A stretch of DNA of 64,000 nucleotides, taken from Hydra vulgaris (Eukaryota; Cnidaria; Hydrozoa; Anthoathecata; Hydridae). Position 1 is the stretch's first letter. Each line of letters opens with the position of its first letter. The translations under genes were made by a program, and so were the position numbers. Of this stretch, positions 13,427-24,121 are shown piece by piece. Under the pieces are notes generated by a model. It saw only the letters and a list, made by a program, of their open reading frames with translations. It searched no databases and was not told the origin of the DNA. The stretch covers positions 35,901,001-35,965,000 of the forward strand of contig NC_088921.1 of assembly GCF_038396675.1 (NCBI RefSeq). Reading direction: 5' to 3'.

Positions 13427-16044
13427 CACACCCTAAAATTTGGGGTCATAATTCCAACAAAAAATTCCATAAAAATCCTTTTGACTGATGATTCTTGATA
13501 TGTTTAGATGCAAAAATATGGTAAAATTAAAATCGTGAATTAAAATCCAAAGAAGATATTAGAGTTTGATGGTTATAACTAATTTTGCGGTCCCGTGGGG
13601 ACCATTATTTTTTAATTTTTCTATAAAACATCATATCTTTTATCTTTAAATGATTGTAAAAAGAAAGTTAAATATATAGAATATGTTTTAAAGATTAAAA
13701 TTTACTCTCAATTTATTGAGCTCATCTCTTGGCTCAACACATCTCTAGCGCTTACTCCTCCATAAACCATAAACAAAAATCGGAAACTATAAAACGGAAA
13801 ACGAAGTTTCAAAAATGCCCATGTTTGCAAAAGATCACAATGAGTTCAGGAAATCTGTCTGCTTTATTTGTATTAAAAAAGCTGACCATGAAGTAACAGA
13901 GTCCTACAGAAAAAAATTTTGAACGCTTTTTCAAAAAATATCAACTTTAGCAATGACGGAGTTCCAATAGAAATTTGAAAAGCTTGTTATTTCAAGATAA
14001 ATCAATCAGGTGACAAGGAATCAGTGCAAAATCTGCCAAAACTTTTCAATTTTTAAATCCATTCAATTTTGACCTGACAAACAAGATTTGTAACTGCTTA
14101 GTTTACCAAATTACAAAAACAAAAAAAAAGCACCCATTGAGAAGCACCCACAAAGAGAAGCACCCATTGCAAAAGCAAAAACAAGAAGAAGCAAGCGCAA
14201 ACAAAAGAGAAACGTTGTACAAGTTGCCTTTCAGTAGTTGCCCGCGGTCAACCTAATCATTCTATGCCAAGAACTCGTTATCAAAACCTCACATTAGAAA
14301 TAGCAGTTCTTTATGGAGTTAAACAGATAGCGTCATCAGTGATTTCCTCTATAGATTCATCATCAAGAGGAACCATTCGTATTAGTCAACTTCATGGCCC
14401 AAGATTGGCGGTGAGAAAAGGTAAAACACAAAAACAATTTTTTAGAATAATTGTAAAATCCCATTAGTTAATGGTATATAATTTTTAGGTTCCTCGTCAG
14501 CATCTCAGCAACTCTTTCAAACACATTTAAGTACTCAAGAAATGGTTGCCATTCAACAAAATACAGGACTTTCAAACACAGGCATGAGGAAACTAGAATC
14601 TGCTCTCAATCAAATTAGCCCTACTCAACTGGTTAAGACAAATTTTCAACAAAAGCTTGAAGACTGTGGGAAATTTTTACAAGAAAATTTTACAGTGAGC
14701 ACCATCAAATTGTCTGAAACTGACAAGTGTCATGTTGTTCATTGTCATGACTTACATAAACTAAAAGAAGTCGTTGGTACCTCAAAATGCCTTGATCAAG
14801 AATCCATCCTTAAGCATAAAATAGATGGCGGTAGCTCATTTTTAAAAGTGAGTGTGACCTTGCTTGACACAAAGATAGATGAATCTGAGCCTCACAGTCC
14901 TATTCAAAAGTCTGTTAAGTTGTGTTCTCAAGAAGGCCTCAAAAGCACTGGTGTTAAAAAGCAATTGATTTTGGCTTTTACACAAAATACTCCAGAAACA
15001 TATGAAAATGTTAAAAAGTTTTTGATCTCATCTAAGTAGAAAAGCTTGCTCACTAAGCCCCTTGATTGTTTCATGTGATCTCAAACTGGAAAGTATCTAT
15101 GTGGAATTCAATCAAATACCAGAAAGCACCCATGTTGTTGATGTGAATTTGAGTCTACAAAACTCTATGATTGGGTGAGATTAGAACCTTTGGAAAAATT
15201 AGAAAATATTTTCAGGACTTCCTCAATAGCGGAGGAAACACAGAGTGCTAAATCATTCCAAAGTGCTGTTCATCTTACACTCTCTCCTTTTGAAGACCAA
15301 ACAAGTGTTTAGGAAGTGATTCTACCAATGGAATTGCATTTGCTTATTGAGGTTGTCAATTATGTTGTAAAAATCTTGCTCAGATGTGGCCAAAGACAGT
15401 TGATTGGCTTGCTTCACTTCATATTCCTCTTTCAGACTCATTTAGCTAAGTCTGAGAATGCAAAACAAGCATTGGATTTTTGCAACTGTTTAGAATTGTT
15501 TCAGGATGTTGTTTTTGGTTGCTTTGGCTGTGTCTTGGATCTGAAATATGAGTTAAAAATCAAAAAAATTTAAGACAAGTTACCTGAAATTGCAGTTACA
15601 CCAAAAGCTTATGCAATCTTTTTCCAGTCCACAGTTCATCAAAAAGAACCATATGGCACTTGGGCTCTTCGATGAACAGGCAATTTAGGCAATGCACTCT
15701 TACTTCAAAACCCATTGGAAGAGATATTAGTGGGATAGCTCTCACCCAGATTACCCAAAACAACTTTTGAACTGTATTTTGGATTACATTAGCAAAAAAG
15801 TTCAAAGATATTGTCACAGAATGTTTGTAAATCAATATGAATATAAAAAATTCTTTTGAATTGGCTCATATTAAGTTTAGAATATTAAAATTTTATTGTA
15901 TGTTTAAAGAATAATATTTTTGAATCTGTTCTTATTTTGTTTGAAATACTTATTTAAAAAAATATAAAACATGTACTTTCTATGGTTCAAAAGGTTTTGA
16001 TGAAAAGTGTTTTTGGTATTATGACCCAAAATTTACAAGGTGTG
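13427..16044 (+). mobile_element. DNA transposon A, 2.6 kb, decayed
   Basis: Imperfect terminal inverted repeats mark the ends. 13427 onward reads CACACCCTAAAATTTGGGGT, and the inverse at 16044 reads CACACCTTGTAAATTTTGGG; both continue into 'catAATWCCAA' and a shared 'ccttttga' about 45 bp in. The interior encodes one decayed transposase-like gene in the same orientation. No clear target duplication is seen. The terminal sequence differs from that of transposon B (28.4 kb) although the encoded proteins are related. Confidence 0.75.
13815..15859 (+). pseudogene. transposase-like protein of an unnamed family (copy A), decayed
   Basis: Order on the plus strand: a Cys-rich N-terminal piece (KSVCFICIKKADHE, 13850-13895) with stops; an exon ending HGPRLA at 14410; an intron of 78 bp with GT..AG ends (14411-14488); then a 549-bp open stretch containing SSSASQQLFQTHLSTQEM and IDGGSSFLKVSVTLLDT; then PMELHLLIEVVNYVVKIL (15330-15383); then VTPKAYAIFF. 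The C-terminal block HMALGLFDEQAI-stop-AMHSYF is at about 15642-15700, and HPDYPKQLLNCILDY follows at about 15740. The order IDGG, LHLLxxVVN, then EQ..(E)..H matches a family I recall from invertebrate genomes and take to be a DDE-type transposase; the conserved Glu codon after EQA is TAG here. At least five stops make it non-functional. The intron position matches copy B at 29.9 kb. Confidence 0.7.
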
Positions 16045-17100
16045 GGTTGTTTTGATATTTATTATATTTTTCAACCAAAGTGCACTTGCCTCTCTTTCAA
16101 AATCAGCGAATGAGATTGTTCATATTTTCGCCTATTCTGAGCCTGTTTAGGGTTTCAAAATATGCCATCGGTATCATCTTTAAGTTCTTGTCTGATTTTT
16201 ATAAATCCACTTTTCTTTTTTTTTTTAAAGCAAACGTCTCTTTTTAATTATATTTTTTAATTAAATGAACAGCGAATATATATACTAAAAATAAAAAAAC
16301 TAACTTGGATTTACTTTTAAAAATTTAATTGTTGGTTGGTTACGATATAATTATTGATTTTAACAGTTAACAGGCTTTTATTACAAGTATGAACGGTTTA
16401 AATAAGCTTTTATACACGATTGTTTAATAGAAGTTTGTTTTTTATACACTTTTGCTTATCAGAATCTTGTTTTTACGAAACTAGTACTAGAAGCTCCAAA
16501 GTCTTCAGAAACTTTTAGTTACTTTTCAATAAGAAACTTAATTTATTAAGAGTATTACGAAGTTTTTACTTTAAAAACCGCATAATTCAATGTTAAAAAG
16601 AATTTTCTTTAACTTAGAAGGTCAGTTTAAATGAGTACTTAATTTTAAAGCGCAACCTAATGAAATTCCATTAAATATATATTAAAAATATATCTGGTAT
16701 TGTGGTTATAATAAAAATGTATCTCTTATTGTTATTATTATTACTATATTGTGGTGAATTCTCTTTTTTATTATTGGTACTTGTGGTATATTCTCACTTC
16801 TTATTATAATGTGGTATAATAAAAATATATCTCTTGCAATGTCTGTTATCAAATTTATAAACTTATTGATGCTTTATATGACTTATTAATAGTGAGAAAA
16901 AGTGTTTCTTTTAAAAACCAGAATAAGTAGTAAACAGCTTGTGGGTATCAAATAAATGTACAGAAATTTCCTCACAGGTGAATATTTGAAAGGCTTTTAG
17001 TAGCATAACTATCTAATAAAAATATATAATATAAAATTTTATTTAAAAAATGAAACTATTGCTCATATTTAACAATGTAATTCCCAGATTTAACCTAACT
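16045..17100. other. intergenic, no gene seen
   Basis: AT-rich DNA without a credible ORF. A short duplication around 'taaaaatRtatctctt' is visible at 16685-16835. Confidence 0.5.
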
Positions 17101-17262
17101 TTTTAATTTTAGTTATGAAAGTGCTCCAAGAAGATCTATCGGTCTTATCACAGACCACCGCGGAGGAACATTTAACCAAGGAGTTCGTGTCTTCTTCCAA
17201 TCAATGTCGCTTATCGGGCTAGACCCGGCATCAAACCACAAGCCTTTAGGGTCTGAAATATA
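17101..17262 (-). mobile_element. tRNA-derived SINE, copy 2 (5'-truncated)
   Basis: On the minus strand it begins just inside the tRNA-like head ('cagaccctaaagg'), retains a B box (GGTTTGATGCC), and continues with the family body: 'tctagccc.ataagcgacattg', 'acgaact', 'ttaaatgttcctccgcggtg', 'tctgtgataagaccg' and 'ggagcac'. The A-box half is missing, as expected from incomplete reverse transcription. It matches the 23.2 kb copy over more than 100 bp. Confidence 0.88.
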
Positions 17263-17423
17263 ATGAGGCTTTTATTCCACCTTTGTGTTTTATTTTACTG
17301 GAAATGAAATTCCTAAACATCGAAAAAAAGCGTACGTTTGAGTTACAAACGAAAATTAACAACCCAATTATAGACACGTTTCGAAAATTTAAAAAAAAAA
17401 AAAACTTTATAAATTTTGTATAC

Positions 17424-17425
<2 letters not shown>

Positions 17426-17503
<78 letters not shown>
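17426..17503. repeat. (TA)n microsatellite
   Basis: About 78 bp of TA dinucleotides. Confidence 0.97.
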
Positions 17504-17508
<5 letters not shown>

Positions 17509-17721
17509 CGGTTGCCATAGCACTTTTAAATATTTGGTATTGATGCTCAACTTGGATCAAAACTAACAGTTTTAACAAATTAAACAGCAAAACTAACAGT
17601 TTTAACAGATAAAACAACAAAACTATTAGTTTTAGCAAATATAACAATTAGCAAAACATAAAATTAAGAAAAAAATAACAAAAAAACACCATGGAAACAC
17701 CATGTTGTGGAAACACCATGT

Positions 17722-17732
17722 TGTGTGTGTGT

Positions 17733-17819
<87 letters not shown>

Positions 17820-17826
17820 TGTGTAT
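17722..17826. repeat. (GT)n microsatellite
   Basis: About 100 bp of GT with single interruptions (tatg, gcgt) near both ends. It is preceded by a short tandem duplication of 'gaaacaccatgttgtg' (17692-17723). Confidence 0.97.
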
Positions 17827-19282
17827 AGATATACCAAGTATAACAAAATTTATGTGAATCTATTAATACAAAATCTACTCTTGAAACAAAAGTATTACTT
17901 ATTGACACTCAAGAACGATATTCAAAACACTATATTGTGTCCACCTTTAAAATAAATTTTGGACAACCAGATGCGCTACTTTAATATAATAATTATATTG
18001 TTTGTCTTTTAAATGAAAATTCCACAAGTTTCTTTAAGCTCTGTCTTTTAATAGACTTTTTTATTTTTACTCATAAGTTGTGCAAAGGTAACTTATGAGT
18101 ACGCAAAGGTAAACATAAGGTAACTTGTGAGTACGCAACCTTAATATAAATTTCAAATTTTACATTGTATATTTCTGCAAATGTAACTTGTTATATTTTT
18201 TTATTTAATAAATTTAGTTAAAAGAAAGTATTAAAAAAAAAGTATTAAAAAGTAAATTACAAAACAAAAACCAAACATTGATACCCAACTCATGCTTATA
18301 TAACTTTCTTGATACAAGGAAATGATTCAAAATCGCTTTTCTCGCATATAGTTTATAAAATGAAGTTATCTTTGCTGCTTTCAAGATAGCATAACGCAGA
18401 CCATAATCACCATCTTGTGACATGCATATTATTTAAGAGACTTCTTTATTGCCTCCTTAATGTTAAATAAAAACAAAATATGGCAAGTTTTATATTAAGA
18501 GGTTAATATTAGTAGGTATGAAAAACAAAAAAAATAGTAAGATAAATAGTGTAGATAGTACAAACTGATTTCTCGCTACTGGTTTAATTAAATACTTCTT
18601 AAAACGATTCTGTGTCGTAAGAAATACACAGCTAAATAAACTATCAAATACACAGACCAAACAGCTGCTTTTCTTAAACTTTAAGTTTTTATTAGGTATA
18701 CATTATTTACCACGGAATTAAACTTTAATTTAGCTGTTGTAACTTATAATGTAGATAGTAGAATCGGTGCAAGTTGAACAAATTAAACACATGCCTAATC
18801 AATATAGAAAATTATTTTTGGTTTTCTGCAGAAGATAAAACTTTAAGTATAAACGTTGCAGGACCCAATTAATTCTAATCCTTTAAATTGTATTAATCAT
18901 CCTGAACAGCTAAACAGGACCATTTTTACATCAAACAGAAAAAAATCTTCTGAAAATACAACAAGGAAACAAAGACTCATTAAAGTCTCATTAAAGCCAT
19001 TAAAAACACTGAAACAATAAATCGTTTTGTATTTTAATTTTTTTAACTTTACACAAAAGACTATTACATCTATTGAAGGAGTATATTACAGACAACTGAC
19101 AACTACAATCATTAAAAAGTAACTGTCCATTGAGTTTGTCTATTGTCAATATATGATCGGTGAAAGAGAAAGCCATTTTCTGTTTATATGTTTGATCAGG
19201 TGGTGAAAGCAAGTAGGTACAAAATTATACTATTGTCTTTATTACACTCAGCTTGTAATGTATCGGTATTTTGGTAAAAAAG

Positions 19283-19283
<1 letters not shown>
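17827..19283. other. intergenic, no gene seen
   Basis: A small repeat cluster at 18065-18140 has three variants of 'gtaacttRtgagtacgcaa', one as an 11-bp hairpin (18069-18079 with 18090-18100). Short ORFs have no recognisable content. Confidence 0.5.
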
Positions 19284-19381
<98 letters not shown>

Positions 19382-19402
19382 TATATACATATATATATAT
19401 AA
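19284..19402. repeat. (TA)n microsatellite abutting a LINE fragment
   Basis: About 119 bp of TA with three 'tacata' interruptions. The LINE coding sequence resumes immediately after it at 19404. Confidence 0.95.
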
Positions 19403-19403
19403 C

Positions 19404-20465
19404 TGTAATTTTCTAAAATTACTTAAGAGCTATTTAAGCAATCGTAAACAGTATGTGCAAATTGATGTATCCTCTACAACAAATTTACTAGATATAACAT
19501 GTGGTGTCCCCCAAGGGTCTATACTAGGACCACTTCTTTATCTCATTTATATCAATGATCTTTATAATGCCTCAAATTTAAAAACAGTAATGTTTGCTGA
19601 TGACACAGACTTTTTTTGTCTAGCAATAATATCATAACACTAATTAATGACATGAACATAGAGCTAATTAAAATTTCAAAATGTTTCTAGTCTAATAAGT
19701 TATCAATTAACATAGAAAAACTAAATGGACTCTATTTCATCCAAAATCCAAAAAACATTATTTGCCAAATGATATGCCTCAAATATATGTAGATAATATT
19801 CAAATAAAACAATCAAAAGTTATACTTTTTTTGGAGTTTTTATTGATGAAAACCTTACGTGGAAAAATCATATTGAAACCTTGCGCAACAAAGTTTCAAA
19901 AAATATTGGAGTACTATATAAAGCGAGAAGTTTTGTAAATAGACACGCATTAATTCAACTTTATTACTCACTTATTCAATGCCATCTATATTATTCAAAT
20001 ATCGCATGGGGCAGTGCTAAAAAAAGTCAATTAGATCTTCTTTATCGGCAACAGAAGCATCTAGCACGACTAATAAATTTTAAAGATCGTTTTACTCATG
20101 CAAAACCACTTTTTTTCAAAATGAGTATTCTTAATATATACCAACTAAATGTTTTTAACACTCTTTGCTTTATATTTAAATGTAAGATAAACTTAGCTCC
20201 AATACCTTTTCAAAATTTTTATGCAATAAAGCCCAAAAACAAATATGATCTAAGAAATGACAATTTTATTTATCAACATTATTCGCATACAAAATTTGGA
20301 AGGTCTCATATATCTTATCGCGGAGCTTATTTGTGGAACCAAATAGTTTTAAAAATTTTGTTTTTCCCAAAGTTGGAATTTTTCTTCTTTCAAAAACAAA
20401 CTGAAAAAAGTTATTTTCTCAATAGAAAATATTTTCGAGTTCTTCTGATCTCGTTTCTCTTCTAA
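19404..20465 (+). pseudogene. non-LTR (LINE, Jockey/CR1-like) reverse transcriptase, 5'-truncated
   Basis: The open frame from 19404 begins inside the RT palm domain and contains SYLSNRKQYV, then CGVPQGSILGPLLYLIYIND (RT motif with the GPxG turn), then MFADDTDFF, the Y/FADD catalytic box. It is then broken by stops and frameshifts. A second open stretch (19881-20465) carries the post-RT thumb and C-terminal tail (LIQLYYSLIQCHLYYSNIAW, HTKFGRSHISYRGAYLWNQI). LINE RTs copy their mRNA at the genomic nick. Loss of the 5' end and the internal stops make this a dead copy. The downstream 20466-20760 region has a tandem duplication of about 95 bp ('tattttatttgtatgaNggt', 'aaacggtatttac') and is probably its 3' UTR. 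Confidence 0.9.
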
Positions 20466-20818
20466 ATGTAATTTAAAGTATTTGTTTTTATTTTTTATTG
20501 TTTTTTTAATCGGTATTTTATTTGTATGACGGTTTTCATAAAAACGGTATTTACTAATTTCAAATATTTGATTTTATTTTTTTATTGTTTAGTTAAACGG
20601 TGTTTTATAATTGAGGTTATTTTATTTGTATGAAGGTTTTCTTAAACGGTATTTACTTTTTATTTTATATTTTTTTGAAATAATTGGTTTATAATTTTTG
20701 TATTGTTAAACTGTTCTCGGTGACAGGATCTTATGATCCTCTTCGAGTTTCCGTGTTCTTCATATATTATGTACCAACGACACTTTTACCAGAGAATATT
20801 GTTAAATGAACAAAAAAA

Positions 20819-21076
<258 letters not shown>

Positions 21077-21084
21077 AGTTATAA

Positions 21085-21312
21085 TTGTATTCTGCAAATT
21101 TTTTTATCCACTTAACGACGATTCTGATGTACAAGAATTGCAATTGAACAATTTGTTTCACTCGACTCAATTTGTTTATTAGCTTTGGTTGTTTTTTTAA
21201 AAAACGTTGTCTTAGTAATCATAACATCAATAAAACACTGTTTATAAAAAATAGTTTTGAATATTTAATCGGGTACATTTTTATTTGAATACCGTTTTTT
21301 TTTTCATAAAAA
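21085..21312 (+). promoter_or_regulatory. conserved 5' flank of opsin 1
   Basis: This block aligns with 53755-53990 upstream of opsin 2. Shared pieces include 'attgtattct', 'gacgacg.ttNtgatgt', 'caagaattgc', 'aacgttgYcttagtaatca' and 'aaaaNactgtttataaaaa'. It ends at the ATG. The block was duplicated with the gene and probably contains the proximal promoter and 5' UTR; no individual factor site can be named. An in-frame TAA at 21307-21309 fixes the start codon at 21313. Confidence 0.5.
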
Positions 21313-22239
21313 ATGGATCCAGTCAAAATTACTCTTGTAATAGTTATTACGATTGCTATTTTTACAAATACTACTTCATTGTATTTTCTTTGTAAAAAAC
21401 GTAAAAGCAACTACGTCATATTATGTATTAATTTGACTTTTGCTGACATATTGCAAAGTATTGCAGGGTATATACCAGATCTCTTTCTTGATACAAATTT
21501 ACAAAAAGCTACTACATTTTGCAAGCTAACTGCCTTTTTTGTTGCTTTTCCTTCATTTGCGACTATAGCAATGCACGCTGGAATAGCTCTTTCAAGAATG
21601 GTACTACTAAGTTCATGTTTTTCTAGCAACCTAATTAACTATAAAAAATTATTTATTAAAATTGGAATCTCCTCGTGGATTTATGGATTATTTTGGGCCA
21701 CTTTGCCCCTATTAGGGTTTTCATCATATACACTGGAAGGTACTCGTTCTCGATGTTCAATGAATTTTTCTCCCAAAACTATTATAGAAAAGGCTTATTT
21801 AATCTTGATTTTTACTTTTGGTTTTTGCATTCCCGTTACAATAATTATCACTTCCTGTTTATTTACAGCTCACGTGATTGTTACAAAGTATAACTACTTT
21901 TATGTCACTTACGGTAAAGAAAATGCAGAAACAAAGTTATTTAAAGAGAAAGAAAAAAATGCAATATCTTCTTTTATACTAATGGTTTTGTCGTTTATAG
22001 TTTGTTGGACACCTTACGCAACAATTGGTTGTTTAACTGCTTTTACGTCAGTTAAAACGCCAAATTGGCTTCTTGAAGTAGCTGCTTTATTTGCTAAGTT
22101 GTCTGCTCTAGTTAATCCTATTATTTATTACTGGAAAGATGGTATATTTAAAAAACGTACTGTGCGAGAAAAAACATTTACAAAAAGTTTACTCATAATA
22201 AAGAGTGAAATAAACAGAAGTATTGATCATACCGCCTAA
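21313..22239 (+). CDS. opsin-like rhodopsin-class GPCR (opsin 1)
   Basis: The protein has 308 residues and is intronless, with seven hydrophobic segments (roughly 6-27, 33-56, 70-99, 115-136, 161-190, 217-243, 250-273). Family marks: Asn19 in TM1, Asp45 in TM2 (LTFAD), the Cys70-Cys148 disulfide pair, FSSYTLEGTRSRCS in loop 2 with Glu142 at the bovine E181 counterion site, CWTPY (231-235), and FAKLSALVNPIIYYWKDG in TM7. There Lys262 occupies the retinal Schiff-base position directly before NPIIY, which identifies an opsin rather than a generic GPCR. Oddities: the DRY/ERY triplet is SRM (94-96), the bovine E113 site is Thr (CKLTAFF), and only about 5 residues precede TM1, with an in-frame stop just upstream. 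It should act in a sensory-cell membrane as a light receptor; the SRM change makes conventional G-protein coupling uncertain. Confidence 0.93.
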   Translation: MDPVKITLVIVITIAIFTNTTSLYFLCKKRKSNYVILCINLTFADILQSIAGYIPDLFLDTNLQKATTFCKLTAFFVAFPSFATIAMHAGIALSRMVLLSSCFSSNLINYKKLFIKIGISSWIYGLFWATLPLLGFSSYTLEGTRSRCSMNFSPKTIIEKAYLILIFTFGFCIPVTIIITSCLFTAHVIVTKYNYFYVTYGKENAETKLFKEKEKNAISSFILMVLSFIVCWTPYATIGCLTAFTSVKTPNWLLEVAALFAKLSALVNPIIYYWKDGIFKKRTVREKTFTKSLLIIKSEINRSIDHTA

Positions 22240-22735
<496 letters not shown>

Positions 22736-23212
22736 AGATCTGAGATCTCAATAAAAGATCTTATTTAATATCTAAAAGGTCTTACTTGATACATAAAAAA
22801 TTACAACTTTTTTTAGTTTTAATTTTTTTTTTGTATATATTAGATTACATATGTAAGTTAATCTATATAAAAAAACTCTATTTTTTATATTAAAAATTTA
22901 CTCTTTCAAAGATATTTTGAGAAATAAACTGTTGTGCAACTCTTCACTTTTTTTTATTTTTTTTTATTTTGGATTATTCAAGTTTTGTATAAAAGCGTTT
23001 ATTTCCATCAACCTGGTGTAACCTGCCGTGATCCTTAACTTTGTGTAATCTATATGAAACTCTTTTTCGCCGAAATAAAGGAACTGTTTCCCTGGGTAAT
23101 GTAAAATTTACCTCCATATTAAGAGATTGCGGTAGTGAGAAAAGTCAGTATTATATTCTGGTCGGTACTAATAACCAGTCACTACCGAAGTTATGATATT
23201 GAAATTGAAAGT
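22736..23212. other. intergenic, partial repeat near its end
   Basis: No gene is seen. The segment 23130-23210 ('ggtagtgagaaaagtcag...ccagtcactaccgaag', then 'tgatattgaaattgaaagtg') is related in inverse to 24335-24455. It looks like the edge of a degraded MITE into which the SINE at 23213 inserted. Confidence 0.45.
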
Positions 23213-23406
23213 GCTGCCGTGGCGCAGTGGTTAGAGTTCTGGCTCAGAACCCAGAGGTCCGAGGTTCGATGCCAGCTCTAGCCATATAAGCGACATTGGT
23301 ACGGAAGGAGGCGTGAACTTCTTGTTAAATGCTCTCCCGCGGTGCTCTGTGATAAGACCGTAAGGACTTCTGGGAGCACCTAAAATAACTACAAAAAAAA
23401 AAAAAA
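23213..23406 (+). mobile_element. tRNA-derived SINE, copy 3 (most complete)
   Basis: The head is tRNA-like, with A box TGGCGCAGTGG (23220-23230), anticodon-arm-like 'ttctggctcagaacccag', and B box GGTTCGATGCC (23263-23273). The tRNA-unrelated body is 'tctagccatataagcgacat' through 'gcgtgaacttcttgttaaat', 'ctctcccgcggtgctctgtg' and 'ataagaccg', and the copy ends in A14 (23393-23406). The internal boxes are the expected Pol III promoter. No target duplication can be seen with certainty. With the 9.6 and 17.1 kb copies it defines one family. Confidence 0.92.
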
Positions 23407-23947
23407 GTAAGTTTTTTAAATATCAATACTTTCAAAAGTTCGGTATTGAACGGTACCTTTTGAAAGTGTTTGATAGTGTAAACTTAAATTATCGCCACTA
23501 CCAAAAGAATCAAACACCTCTTTTGTTTAACCCGCCTACAAGAGAAAATATACTATCTTACATGATTGCTCATATTTTTTACAACACTCCACTCTTTTAA
23601 AATTTTTCAAAAAAAATCAACATTTTTAAATTGGTTTTTATTTCCCCAGAGACAAAATATGTATCAAGGCTTGATCAAAATTACTTTGGATTTTTTTGGT
23701 AATAACTTATTGATAAAAATAAATATAGTTCAAACTCAAGTCCCCAACACTTGTGAGAAATACATTATCAACTCTTGGCATTATCAACTCTTAAAAATGT
23801 CAAAATCAAAACAATAAAACAATGTTATTCTCACAATTAATTTTTTAGAAAGACCTTTAAATTTTATTTTTAAAAGAAATAACCTCTGCAAACAAAATTA
23901 AACAATAAAAATAATTGAAAATTAATTATTTTATGAAATTTACTTAA
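23407..23947. other. intergenic, no gene seen
   Basis: AT-rich DNA; ORF 23566-23817 has no recognisable content. 23410-23510 continues the 'cggtaNtg / ctttcaaaa' repeat motifs that flank the SINE. Confidence 0.45.
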
Positions 23948-23949
23948 TA

Positions 23950-24119
23950 CAGTAAAATCTCTATAATTTTAATTTGGGGAAAAATAAAAGTTCGAATAAG
24001 AGAGATTTTCGAATTATAGAAAGTTGATTTTTCTTAAACGCATTTCACGGTGACTTTACATTTAATCGAATTATGGAGGTTTTCGAATTAAGGAGATTCG
24101 AATTAGAGAGATCTTACTG
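23950..24119. mobile_element. pogo/Tigger-type MITE, 170 bp
   Basis: Terminal inverted repeats begin CAGTAAAATCTCTATAAT at the left and, in inverse, CAGTAAGATCTCTCTAATTC at the right. A TA dinucleotide flanks both sides (23948-23949 and 24120-24121), as expected for pogo-superfamily insertion. Internally, 'cgaattaNgga/cgaattagagag' modules are reiterated. There is no coding capacity. The 'CAGT...ATCTCTATAAT' style of terminus is typical of pogo/Tigger non-autonomous elements. Confidence 0.85.
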
Positions 24120-24121
24120 TA

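Noticed and set aside
17648-17955. Thr-His and Cys-Val repeat ORFs
   Set aside because: Both are translations of the (GT)n microsatellite on opposite strands.
21411-21629. Antisense ORFs over both opsins (also 54089-54307) and the +1 frame ORFs (21675, 54353)
   Set aside because: They are shadows of the opsin coding frame, conserved only because the sense frame is.
23213-23285. Functional tRNA gene
   Set aside because: A and B boxes are present, but the acceptor stem does not pair properly and the sequence continues into a body shared by two other copies, with an A-tail. It is a SINE.
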